A stretch of 9,615 nt of DNA. It comes from DASQBT01 sp049578545. Lineage in GTDB: Bacteria; Pseudomonadota; Gammaproteobacteria; Burkholderiales; Thiobacillaceae. The stretch spans positions 1 to 9,615 of the forward strand of contig JBAUMF010000077.1 of NCBI GenBank assembly GCA_049578545.1, given 5' to 3'. Position numbers and translations under genes: made by a program. Under the pieces are notes generated by a model that worked only from the letters and a program-made list of their open reading frames with translations, was not told where the DNA came from and did not search any database. Below are positions 1-6,621 of this stretch, piece after piece (position 1 is the stretch's first letter; the number at the start of each line of letters is the position of its first letter).

Positions 1-163
1 CTTTGCCGCGTACCAGGGCGGCTTTCGCTTCCTTCACGCAGACGTCCTTGTCGTTGCCCGCTTTGTCGTCGCATTTTTCCTTGGCCACAGCGTAATCCGC
101 TTCTGCCTTGGCGACACTGGCGTTGTAATCGGCCTTTAGTTGCTTGTTCACTGCTTCCTGCCC
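1..163 (-). pseudogene. C-terminal part of a small Lys/Ala/Cys-rich secreted protein, 5'-truncated and cut by the window edge
   Basis: Read on the minus strand from 163, the frame encodes a Lys/Ala-rich stretch containing AVAKEKCDDKAGNDKDVC followed by VKEAKAA, and it is still open at base 1. This matches from memory a family of short periplasmic proteins common in betaproteobacteria, sometimes annotated loosely as TolA-like, with repeated Y-x-x-A-K-x-x-C-D...G-N-x-K-D-V-C units. Two Cys nine to ten residues apart in each unit are typical. Family members begin with a signal peptide and a first copy of this unit; here neither is present. An in-frame TAA lies at 166-164 and a TGA a few codons further upstream, with no homology beyond them. 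A GTG at 151-149 with AGGA six bases upstream could serve as a start, but would give a leaderless protein. I therefore read it as a 5'-deleted remnant. The family role is unknown. A short, functional, leaderless protein is the alternative. Confidence 0.6.
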
Positions 164-166
164 TTA

Positions 167-675
167 GATACGCCCTCAAGTCACAATTTCTTGCGTCCAA
201 GACGATCGCCAGCCGTGGCAAGCATTGACACCTTAACGCTTTCAAAAAGGGGCAATACGATACGCAATCTGACCAACCTGGCGACGCGAATTGAATCTGA
301 CTGAACTCTTCACGCAACTGACACGATTTGGTAATAGGACATTTCTTGACGACAAAGGCAATGAGCCGGAAATGGGCAATTGACTTACGTTGTGAGAAAG
401 CGAAGCTGAACGGAGTACTCGGCTATTAAACGATGGCCGTCCATTAAGATTTTCGATTGGCTTGGTCTGCCGCTTGAACTAAAAAGGGGTTCTGTAGGGA
501 AATTCAGATCAAGAATACCAGAGCCTCCATTGGCCCGTATTCTTCGACCCAGCGTCCTGTGTTACCGCTAGGAGCACCTTGAAACGCAAACAAAGGCACA
601 CATCCGCGCCACAGCCAATTCAACGAAATACAGGGTTAGGGCCGATTCAATACCCCTGCTGCAATGATTCGTATT
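167..675. other. Gene-poor stretch, about 510 bases
   Basis: No reading frame here looks like protein. The longest plus-strand candidates are a 22-codon frame starting at 361 and an open stretch from about 402 to 570 that has no start codon and no recognisable motif. Base composition is visibly more AT-rich than in the flanking genes. The segment should hold the promoter of the Cache-PAS gene at 688. A weak sigma70-like pair (TTGGCT at 457-462, TAAAAA at 480-485, 17-base spacer, 4 of 6 matches each) exists but is not convincing. No tRNA, strong terminator or direct repeat was seen. Confidence 0.6.
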
Positions 676-676
676 C

Positions 677-681
677 AGGAG
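677..681 (+). promoter_or_regulatory. Ribosome binding site that fixes the start of the Cache-PAS sensor at 688
   Basis: AGGAG stands six bases before the ATG at 688. The alternative in-frame ATG at 664 has no purine-rich stretch in front of it, so the eight extra residues it would add are rejected. Confidence 0.75.
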
Positions 682-687
682 ACTACC

Positions 688-2583
688 ATGAATAGTGTGA
701 GGATTTGGGACCGATTCCCGTTTCGTCTGTTTTTTGTGCTCTTTATACCTGTCGCTCTGCTCATCCTCGGTGGCGCATGGTACGTTGGACATCAGCGGAT
801 TGAAGGCGAGTTGAATCTAGTACAATCCAACGAGGTCAGCAAGGTTGTATTGGGTGTTCGGCGCCTCGATGGCGGAATGCAGGTACCGCTGCAACAACTA
901 GGCACACTCGCTAACGCCGACGATGTGCGCCGGGCCATTGCCGATGACGGCACGGATGCAGACAGGAGCATGGAAGCCGCCTTCCTTAACCTGATCACCT
1001 ACAACAAAATCTATGACCAGGTGCGCTGGATCGATGAGAATGGACTGGAACGGGTGCGTGTGAACAATGTGGCGGGCCATCCCACACCGGTACCAAAGGA
1101 CCAGCTGCAGAACCAGGCTGGCAGCTATTACTTCACCAAGGCCGTGCAGCTCAAACCCGGCGAAGTGTATATGTCCCCGCTCGATCTCAACGTCGAGCAC
1201 GGCCAGGTGGAGGTTCCCCACAAACCGGTGCTGCGCCTCGCGACCCCCGTCCAGGACCGCAACGGCCGGCCGCGCGGCATTCTGATCGTGACCATCGCGG
1301 CCCAGCACCTCCTGGATGGCTTTACCGAGAGTGTGGTGGAGAACCGGGATCATGTCATGTTGGTGAACCCTCAAGGCTATTGGCTCAGGAGTCCGAATCC
1401 GAAGGATGATTGGGGCTTCATGTTTGGCCGCAAGGAGACCTTAGGCAGCAGATACCCCGGCGCGTGGAAGAGCATATCGACCATGCCCATGGGCCAGATT
1501 GAATCAGATGATGGGCTCTGGAGCTGGAGCACAGTCTACCCACTCAAGGTGGAAGACAGCCGGGGTATGGCAGACGTCCCTTATTGGCTGGTCATTTCCC
1601 ACCTGCCTTCCAATTACTTGACGATGCTGCGTGACGCCGCCTGGAAAACGGTCAGCATTTCATCCCTCGTATTGCTCAGCTTATCCGGCTTCATCACCGC
1701 GTGGCTGGCGCTTGCGATAACCGGGCGCAAGCGGGCGGCCATCGAGGCCGCCCGCGCCCAAGCCAAGGCGGAAGCGGCCAAACATGTGGTCGAGATGCAG
1801 GAACGCTTCCACCTGGCAATCAAAGGCAATGTCAACGGCGTGCTGGTGGTAGATATTAGTGGACACATCGTAATGGTCAATCCGGCGCTGGAGCGCATGT
1901 TCGGCTACGAAACAGGAGAACTGACCGGCCAGCCGCTGGAAACCCTGTTGCCCGAGCCAGCACGCCTACAGCACAGCCGCGAGCGCACGGACTACCTGCG
2001 TGCGCCTGTCGCAAGGGCAATGGGCACCGGGCGCGACCTGCAGGGCCGGCGCAAGGACGGCAGCGTGTTTCCCGTGGAGATCAGCCTGAGCCCCTTCACC
2101 GATAACGGCAAGCAGTATGTCGATGCCATTGTCGCCGACATCTCCGAGCGCAAGCGAAGCGAGTTGCTCCTTAAGAAAAGTGAGACCCGTTTGCAGCTGC
2201 TATGGCAAACCAGTCCCAACGGGCTTGTGGTGGTGGATGCCAAAGGACGCATAGAAATGACGAATCCCACGCTCGAACGCATGTTCGGCTACGAGCCAGG
2301 GGAGCTTCTCAACCAGCCCGTGGAATGCCTGGTGCCGCAAGCAATCCGTTTCAGCCACACGCAACAGCGCATGCATTACCTGCAAGACCCCGCGGTCCGA
2401 TCCATGGGCGCCGGGCTCAACCTGCAAGGCGAGCGCAAGAATGGCAGCACTTTCCCGATCGAAGTGAGCCTGGCGAGCTTCACCGAGGAGGGCCAGGTCT
2501 ATACCCAGGCAACAGTCGTGGACATGACCGGGTGGAAATTCCACCCGGGGTCGGTGACGGCTCGCTCCCAGTCTGTCGGCTAG
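688..2583 (+). CDS. Membrane sensor with periplasmic double Cache domain and two PAS domains, no output domain
   Basis: This 631-residue protein starts with a short basic N-terminus and a TM helix at about 12-33. A periplasmic double Cache sensor follows at about 34-310, with YDQVRWIDENG at 109-119 and YMSPLDLN at 161-168, hallmarks of the dCache type that heads many proteobacterial kinases and diguanylate cyclases. TM helix two is at about 322-344 and leads into an Ala/Lys/Glu-rich linker helix. PAS A spans about 372-490 and PAS B about 501-614. They are about half identical and offset by 128 codons, so they are a tandem duplication. PAS A keeps His429 and Arg449 at the spacing of the FixL heme-pocket residues; PAS B keeps His557 but has Leu577. 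After the PAS B ending VVDMT the usual ERKR linker is replaced by a short tail with no homology, encoded across a perfect palindrome. No HisKA, GGDEF, EAL, HAMP or MCP signalling domain follows. It is either a truncated remnant of a larger sensor or a sensor that works through a partner. The ligand is unknown. It faces the repeat-protein gene tail to tail. Confidence 0.88.
   Translation: MNSVRIWDRFPFRLFFVLFIPVALLILGGAWYVGHQRIEGELNLVQSNEVSKVVLGVRRLDGGMQVPLQQLGTLANADDVRRAIADDGTDADRSMEAAFLNLITYNKIYDQVRWIDENGLERVRVNNVAGHPTPVPKDQLQNQAGSYYFTKAVQLKPGEVYMSPLDLNVEHGQVEVPHKPVLRLATPVQDRNGRPRGILIVTIAAQHLLDGFTESVVENRDHVMLVNPQGYWLRSPNPKDDWGFMFGRKETLGSRYPGAWKSISTMPMGQIESDDGLWSWSTVYPLKVEDSRGMADVPYWLVISHLPSNYLTMLRDAAWKTVSISSLVLLSLSGFITAWLALAITGRKRAAIEAARAQAKAEAAKHVVEMQERFHLAIKGNVNGVLVVDISGHIVMVNPALERMFGYETGELTGQPLETLLPEPARLQHSRERTDYLRAPVARAMGTGRDLQGRRKDGSVFPVEISLSPFTDNGKQYVDAIVADISERKRSELLLKKSETRLQLLWQTSPNGLVVVDAKGRIEMTNPTLERMFGYEPGELLNQPVECLVPQAIRFSHTQQRMHYLQDPAVRSMGAGLNLQGERKNGSTFPIEVSLASFTEEGQVYTQATVVDMTGWKFHPGSVTARSQSVG
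2528..2548. repeat. Perfect 21-bp inverted repeat at the 3' end of the Cache-PAS gene
   Basis: Arms CCGGGTGGAA (2528-2537) and TTCCACCCGG (2539-2548) are exact reverse complements around a single central A. The repeat lies inside the coding frame, 35 bases before the stop, and encodes the residues just after the last PAS strand. No T-run follows on either strand, so it is not a typical intrinsic terminator. It may mark a deletion or insertion junction, be a protein-binding site, or be chance. Confidence 0.7.
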
Positions 2584-2707
2584 CGTGTTCAACGCCCGGT
2601 ACCTGCTCATGCGCGGCGTCCAAGCGACTTGAAGACTTATTGACGCGGGGGTTTACCGGGCAGTCTGCCCTGTGTTGGCAGGAACTCCGGAGAGGTGCCG
2701 CAACAGC

Positions 2708-3466
2708 TTAGTGATTCTCCCCGTCCTCATCCAGCTTGCGTATCTCGTTCGTCGATCCGGGTGTCCCGAATGGTGTGCCGGCGTTGAATGGGACAAAGGT
2801 GCTGCCTTGGCCAGGGGTTTGCCACGCTTCGGTCCAGGCGCGGAAATTGGCGGGATCGCCGGCGGGCTGCAGCCACTTGACTGATGTATTGAGATCGGCC
2901 GCCTTGGCCAAGGGTTCCATTACCTTTGGATCCATCCCCGCGGTCATCCACGTCACCCACATCGCGGGATTCATCATGTTCCAGCCCACCGACCAGGCAC
3001 GCTGATCCATGGGCAGTGCTATCCAGCGAACATACGTGGATGGATCCATGAAGGGCCGCATGGCCTGGACATAGAAATCGGGGTTCATGAAGGCCTGCAT
3101 CCATTTCGTGTAGATGCCAGGGTCTGACCATTCCAAATAGTTCTTCACCGTGCGCGGATCCATCATCAGGTTGGCTACCCTGGCGTAGGCCTCAGGATCC
3201 TGCATGCGCCGGGCAAATTACAGGTAAATGGCCGGATTGCTGTACAACTCTATCAGCCTGACGAAATTCTTTGGGTCCTTGAACCCCCAACTGTTGATGG
3301 TGAAATCGGTGCACCGATCAGCCCACCCGCCGACGCTGGTGGGGGCAGGCTGCCACCCGGGGGACTTGTCGACGGGCGGCCCCGGCCGACCGGGTTCTGG
3401 CGCCGCGGCCCAAGCCGAGGTCGTCAACAAAATCGAGCCAATCAAAATCGAGGCTGCCTGTTTCAT
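2708..3466 (-). pseudogene. Secreted repeat protein with about twelve 12-13-residue DP-x-x-Y units, interrupted by an in-frame TAA
   Basis: I do not recognise a named family. The ATG at 3466-3464 follows AAAGGAG at a seven-base spacing, giving a secure start. The first 20 residues form a signal peptide ending S-A-W-A, so the product should be exported. A Pro/Gly-rich segment (21-50) and one Cys (52) precede about twelve units of 12-13 residues at 64-216. The consensus is roughly [DN]-P-x-x-[YFW]-x-x-[WM]-x-x-x-x-M. A Gly/Pro-rich tail and an acidic C-terminus follow, to codon 252. Codon 83 is TAA (3220-3218). The reading frame is the same on both sides, no base is lost, and the repeat pattern runs straight through it, so this is one gene with a nonsense codon, not two genes. 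The TAA sits at repeat position 7, where other units have K, R, Q or T, so CAA (Gln) to TAA is the simplest change. The Met at 3205 has no ribosome binding site for restart. It could be a recent pseudogene, a readthrough or suppressed gene, or a sequencing error. Confidence 0.82.
2819..3277 (-). repeat. About twelve tandem 12-13-residue protein repeats, [DN]P-x2-[YFW]-x2-[WM]-x4-M
   Basis: Unit starts, as codons of the gene at 3466, are 64, 77, 90, 103, 115, 128, 141, 154, 166, 179, 191 and 204. The clearest units are DPGIYTKWMQAFM, NPDFYVQAMRPFM, DPSTYVRWIALPM and NPAMWVTWMTAGM. Three units (starting at 103, 154 and 179) are one residue shorter, and those starting at 154, 179 and 191 are degenerate. 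Asp/Asn followed by Pro is a classic helix N-cap, so each unit probably forms one short helix with aromatic and Met faces. The DNA copies have diverged, though the codons for M-D-P recur as ATG GAT CC. Confidence 0.85.
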
Positions 3467-3473
3467 GTCCGTA

Positions 3474-3480
3474 CTCCTTT
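3474..3480 (-). promoter_or_regulatory. Strong ribosome binding site of the repeat-protein gene
   Basis: On the minus strand AAAGGAG stands seven bases before the ATG at 3466. It rules out the longer upstream frame that begins at 3544, because the added residues would precede the signal peptide and have no ribosome binding site. No convincing -10/-35 pair was found further upstream. Confidence 0.8.
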
Positions 3481-4008
3481 CACAGCATCGGCACAATTGA
3501 ATGTTTGGGGGCGATTTAGGATTAAAGAATATGAACCGGGTCAACAGACCCCAATAGGTAAGTGCCTTAGCCGCCTAAAGCAAACTTCAAACCCCATCTC
3601 GGCCAGCAACCTGCAGCGGATGTTGGGGTACGATCTTGTTCACCAAGCAGCGCTCGAATCTGGCCCGACAGCGTTGTTCAATGGCCTCTTTGTGCCTGTG
3701 GAGATGCCATTGGCATGGATCCTACCCCGTTAAAAGCGGGTAAGGGTGCCAGAGTCTGATGCGATACCGTGTGGAGCAACCGACATTCCCGGGCAGGACT
3801 CGATCTCAGTGATTTTTCACAGCATCAGTCGAAGCGATTCGATGACAGGCCGGTGTTGGTGGGAACGATCCCGCACATGAGAAGCTTGCCTGTTGATCAA
3901 TTCTCTGAACAACGCCGCCCTGAAGTGTCGGACGCGGCTGCCTGTTTCACGATGTTTCCCATGCTGTTAACCTCCCCACAGCAAACTTCAGTCAGGTCAA
4001 AACAAGCC
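3481..4008. other. Gene-poor region between divergent genes, about 530 bases
   Basis: The region separates the minus-strand repeat gene from the plus-strand CheB-CheR gene and must contain both promoters. A plus-strand open frame from a TTG at 3497 to 3733 (78 codons) has no recognisable protein features, no ribosome binding site and poor codon quality. The CheB-CheR frame is also open upstream to a GTG at 3769, but those 80 codons do not resemble the family. A weak promoter-like pair, TTGGCA at 3710-3715 and TAAAAG at 3731-3736, has a short 15-base spacer and is not claimed. No terminator was seen. Confidence 0.55.
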
Positions 4009-6621
4009 ATGGCAAAGCGAATCAAGCCCGAGCCCGTGAAAACTGCAGCGGTGGCGAAAACCGTGGGCATGAAACGCGTGCAAGAAAAGGCAGGGGCTGA
4101 CAATTTCCCCATCGTCGGTATCGGTGCTTCGGCCGGCGGGCTGGAAGCCCTGGAACAATTCCTGAGCCACGTGCCGGCAGACAGCGGCATGGCCTTCATC
4201 GTCATCCAGCATCTCGATCCCACGCGCAAGGCCATCATGTCCGAGCTGTTGCAGCGGGTCACCAGCATGGACGTCAAGCAGGCCGGCAACCGAATGAAGA
4301 TCAGGCCGAATTGCGTCTACATCATCCCGCCCAACAAGGACATGTCCATCCTGCATGGCAGCCTGCATCTGCTCGACCCGGTCGAGCCGCGCGGCCAGCG
4401 CCAGCCCATCGACTTCTTCTTTCGTGCCCTGGCCGATGACCGCCGTGCGCTTGCCATCGGCGTCATCCTGTCGGGCATGGGCTCGGATGGCACCTTGGGT
4501 CTCAAAGCCATCAAGGAAACGGGCGGGTTGGTATTAGTGCAGGATCCGGCCGCGGCCAAGTTTGACGGCATGCCCAGGAGCGCCGTCAACACCGGTCTGG
4601 CGGACATCGTCACCACCGCCGACGTCTTGCCCGCGCGTCTGATTGCCGCCTGCAGCCACCCCTCATCGCGCCATCCACCCGAGCTGAAACTGGAGGGTTC
4701 GTCGCATGGCGCCCTGGAAAAGATCGTGATCCTGCTGCGCAATCGCACTGGCAACGATTTCTCCTTATACAAGAAGAGCACGCTATACCGCCGAATCGAG
4801 CGGCGCATGGGCATCCACCAGATCGACCGGATTGGTTCCTACGTCCGCTTCCTGCAGGAGAATCCTGGGGAACTGGATCTTCTGTTCAAGGAACTGCTCA
4901 TCGGCGTGACCAATTTCTTCCGCGACCCGTCGGCTTGGGCTCATCTTCAGGAACACGCCCTGCCGGCCCTGCTGGCGCGATACCCGAAAGGCCGAAAGCT
5001 GCGCGCCTGGGTGCCGGCCTGCTCAACCGGTGAGGAGGCCTATACCCTGGCCATCCTGTTCCGTGAAGTCATCGAACAGGTCAAGCCAAAATCGCGATTT
5101 ACCCTCCAGATCTTCGCCACCGACCTGGATCAAGACGCCATCGACAAGGCTCGCCAGGGCTTCTATCCGGGCAACATCAGTGCTGATGTCTCAGAGGAGC
5201 GGTTAGAGCGTTACTTTGTGGCCGAACAGGACGGCTACCGGGTGGCCAACGAGATTCGCGAAATGGTCATCTTCGCGCCGCAGAACATTCTCATGGATCC
5301 GCCGTTCACCAAGCTGGACATCCTTTCCTGCCGCAACCTGCTGATCTACCTGAGCATGGAGTTACAGGATAAGCTACTGCCGCTGTTTCACTACGGCCTC
5401 AGTCCCGGCGGCATCCTGTTTCTGGGTAGCGCCGAAACCATCGGCAGCTTCACCGACCTGTTCACCCCGCTGGATGGCAAGTCCCGACTTTATCAACGTA
5501 GCGACGCCACACTGGATACGGCAGTGGAGTTCCCCACCCGGGTCTTCCCTGCCCTGACGGGTGAAGAACCGGGCGAACCGGCACTGCGGGCACTACCCAA
5601 CCTGCAGACCCTGACCGAACAGATGATCCTGCACCAGTTCGCCCCGGCCGCGGTACTGGTCAACCACAAGGGCGACATCGTCTACATCAGCGGCCGCACC
5701 GGCAAGTACCTGGAGCCAGCCGCCGGCAAGGCCAACTGGAACATCCACGCCATGGCACGCGAAGGACTGCGCGGCGAACTGGCGCAGGCCTTGCAGAAGG
5801 CGATACGCCAGCGCGGCATGGTCAGTGTCGATGGACTCAAAGTGCAAAGCGATGGCGGCTATCAGAGCCTCAACCTCACCGTACAGGCCATCGACGAGCC
5901 CGAGGCGTTGCGTGGCATGGCGCTGATCGTGTTCCACGATGTGGCCGCCCCCGCGCCGGGAAAGTATGAGGAAACCCGCCGTGCCCCATCCCGCAGTAGG
6001 CGAGTGGCGGCCCTGGAAGAAGAGTTGCGCAACGCCCGGGAAGAGAACCGCACCCTGGGCGAAGAGATGCAGACAACCCAGGAAGAACTCCGCTCCGCCA
6101 ATGAGGAACTCCAGTCCAACAACGAAGAGCTGCAATCCACCAACGAGGAACTCACCACCTCCAAGGAAGAAATGCAGTCCCTCAACGAAGAATTGCAAAC
6201 CGTCAACGCCGAGCTGCAATCCAAGGTGGACGACCTCTCCCACACCAACAACGACATGAGGAATCTGCTGGACAGCACCGAAATCGCCACCGTATTTCTG
6301 GACGGACATTTGCGGGTCCGCCGCTTTACCCAACCCGCAACCCGCCTGATCAAGCTCATTCCGGGCGACACGGGCCGGCTTCTGTCCGACATCGTCACTG
6401 ATTTGGACTATCCTGACCTGCAAGCCGATGCCCAGGAGGTGCTGCGCACCCTGGTCTCTAGAGGCAAACAGGTCACCACCCATGACGGGCGCTGGTACAA
6501 CGTGCGCGTCATGCCCTACCGCACCCTGGACGATGTCATCGATGGCGTGGTTATCACGTTTGTCGACATCACAACCACCAAGAAGCTGGAAGCTGAGTTG
6601 AGACGGGGGAACCTGACGTGA
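4009..6621 (+). CDS. CheB-CheR fusion (methylesterase and methyltransferase) with PAS-like region, coiled coil and terminal PAS
   Basis: The protein has 870 residues from the chosen ATG. A CheB methylesterase domain spans about 33-215 with the catalytic triad visible: Ser41 in GIGASAGG, His68 in VIQHLDP and Asp160 in SGMGSDGT. There is no receiver domain before it, so control by CheA phosphorylation in the classical way is not expected. A CheR methyltransferase spans about 235-498, with TNFFRD (301-306), the SAM-binding ACSTGEEAY (337-345), ATDLD (370-374) and CRNLLIYL (441-448). All key residues look intact, so both opposing activities on receptor-type glutamates are predicted. A PAS-like region follows at about 535-648. 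Next come a coiled coil at 665-750 with near-perfect heptads and a final PAS at about 752-865 ending VVITFVDIT. This architecture is an established family, although no chemoreceptor is visible nearby. The start is uncertain: ATG 4009 has only a distant CAGG, ATG 4069 is possible, and the frame is open to GTG 3769. The stop overlaps the kinase start by four bases. Confidence 0.95.
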   Translation: MAKRIKPEPVKTAAVAKTVGMKRVQEKAGADNFPIVGIGASAGGLEALEQFLSHVPADSGMAFIVIQHLDPTRKAIMSELLQRVTSMDVKQAGNRMKIRPNCVYIIPPNKDMSILHGSLHLLDPVEPRGQRQPIDFFFRALADDRRALAIGVILSGMGSDGTLGLKAIKETGGLVLVQDPAAAKFDGMPRSAVNTGLADIVTTADVLPARLIAACSHPSSRHPPELKLEGSSHGALEKIVILLRNRTGNDFSLYKKSTLYRRIERRMGIHQIDRIGSYVRFLQENPGELDLLFKELLIGVTNFFRDPSAWAHLQEHALPALLARYPKGRKLRAWVPACSTGEEAYTLAILFREVIEQVKPKSRFTLQIFATDLDQDAIDKARQGFYPGNISADVSEERLERYFVAEQDGYRVANEIREMVIFAPQNILMDPPFTKLDILSCRNLLIYLSMELQDKLLPLFHYGLSPGGILFLGSAETIGSFTDLFTPLDGKSRLYQRSDATLDTAVEFPTRVFPALTGEEPGEPALRALPNLQTLTEQMILHQFAPAAVLVNHKGDIVYISGRTGKYLEPAAGKANWNIHAMAREGLRGELAQALQKAIRQRGMVSVDGLKVQSDGGYQSLNLTVQAIDEPEALRGMALIVFHDVAAPAPGKYEETRRAPSRSRRVAALEEELRNAREENRTLGEEMQTTQEELRSANEELQSNNEELQSTNEELTTSKEEMQSLNEELQTVNAELQSKVDDLSHTNNDMRNLLDSTEIATVFLDGHLRVRRFTQPATRLIKLIPGDTGRLLSDIVTDLDYPDLQADAQEVLRTLVSRGKQVTTHDGRWYNVRVMPYRTLDDVIDGVVITFVDITTTKKLEAELRRGNLT
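6058..6225 (+). repeat. Eight consecutive heptads of coiled coil (21-bp period) between the PAS regions
   Basis: Residues 684-739 of the CheB-CheR fusion form eight seven-residue units with no insertion, for example NEELQSN, NEELQST, KEEMQSL and NEELQTV. Leu or Met recurs at one position and Glu pairs flank it. Such a rigid, negatively charged coiled coil is typical of these fusions and probably dimerises the protein and passes the PAS signal. The matching DNA is repetitive at 21-bp spacing. Confidence 0.9.
6605..6621 (+). promoter_or_regulatory. Start/stop overlap GTGA coupling the CheB-CheR fusion to the kinase
   Basis: The kinase GTG (6618-6620) overlaps the TGA stop of the CheB-CheR gene (6619-6621). 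A G-rich element, GGGGGA at 6605-6610, stands seven bases before the GTG and is only a partial ribosome binding site. This suggests that ribosomes ending the first gene re-initiate on the second, keeping the two proteins in a linked ratio. Confidence 0.75.

Noticed and set aside
215..229. TGGCAAGCATTGAC as a sigma54 -24/-12 promoter
   Set aside because: The distance between the TGGC and TTG elements is two bases too short and the -12 box lacks the GC.
361..429. 22-codon open frame beginning MSRKWAIDLRC
   Set aside because: It is too short, has a poorly placed ribosome binding site and no homology that I recognise.
457..485. Sigma70-like pair TTGGCT / TAAAAA with a 17-base spacer
   Set aside because: Each box has only 4 of 6 consensus matches and lies about 200 bases before the gene, so it is not distinguishable from chance.
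2657..2669. Small hairpin GGGCA-GTC-TGCCC between the convergent genes
   Set aside because: The stem is only five base pairs and no T-run follows on either strand, so a terminator is not supported.
3497..3733. 78-codon plus-strand open frame starting at TTG
   Set aside because: It has no ribosome binding site, no recognisable motif, and lies in a region that should hold divergent promoters.
3815..3953. Short words shared with the repeat-gene start region (TTTCACAGCATC and GGCTGCCTGTTTCA)
   Set aside because: The two words are 12 and 14 bases long and occur in the opposite order. Matches of this length are expected by chance in a window this size.
3769..4008. 80-codon N-terminal extension of the CheB-CheR gene from a GTG
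   Set aside because: The residues do not resemble CheB or a usual linker, and the family normally begins shortly before the GIGASAGG strand. The ATG at 4009 is preferred, though its ribosome binding site is weak.
5593..6483. Long minus-strand open frames opposite the CheB-CheR and kinase genes (also 7038-8084 and 8220-9269)
   Set aside because: They are antisense shadows of strongly coding plus-strand genes with intact catalytic motifs.
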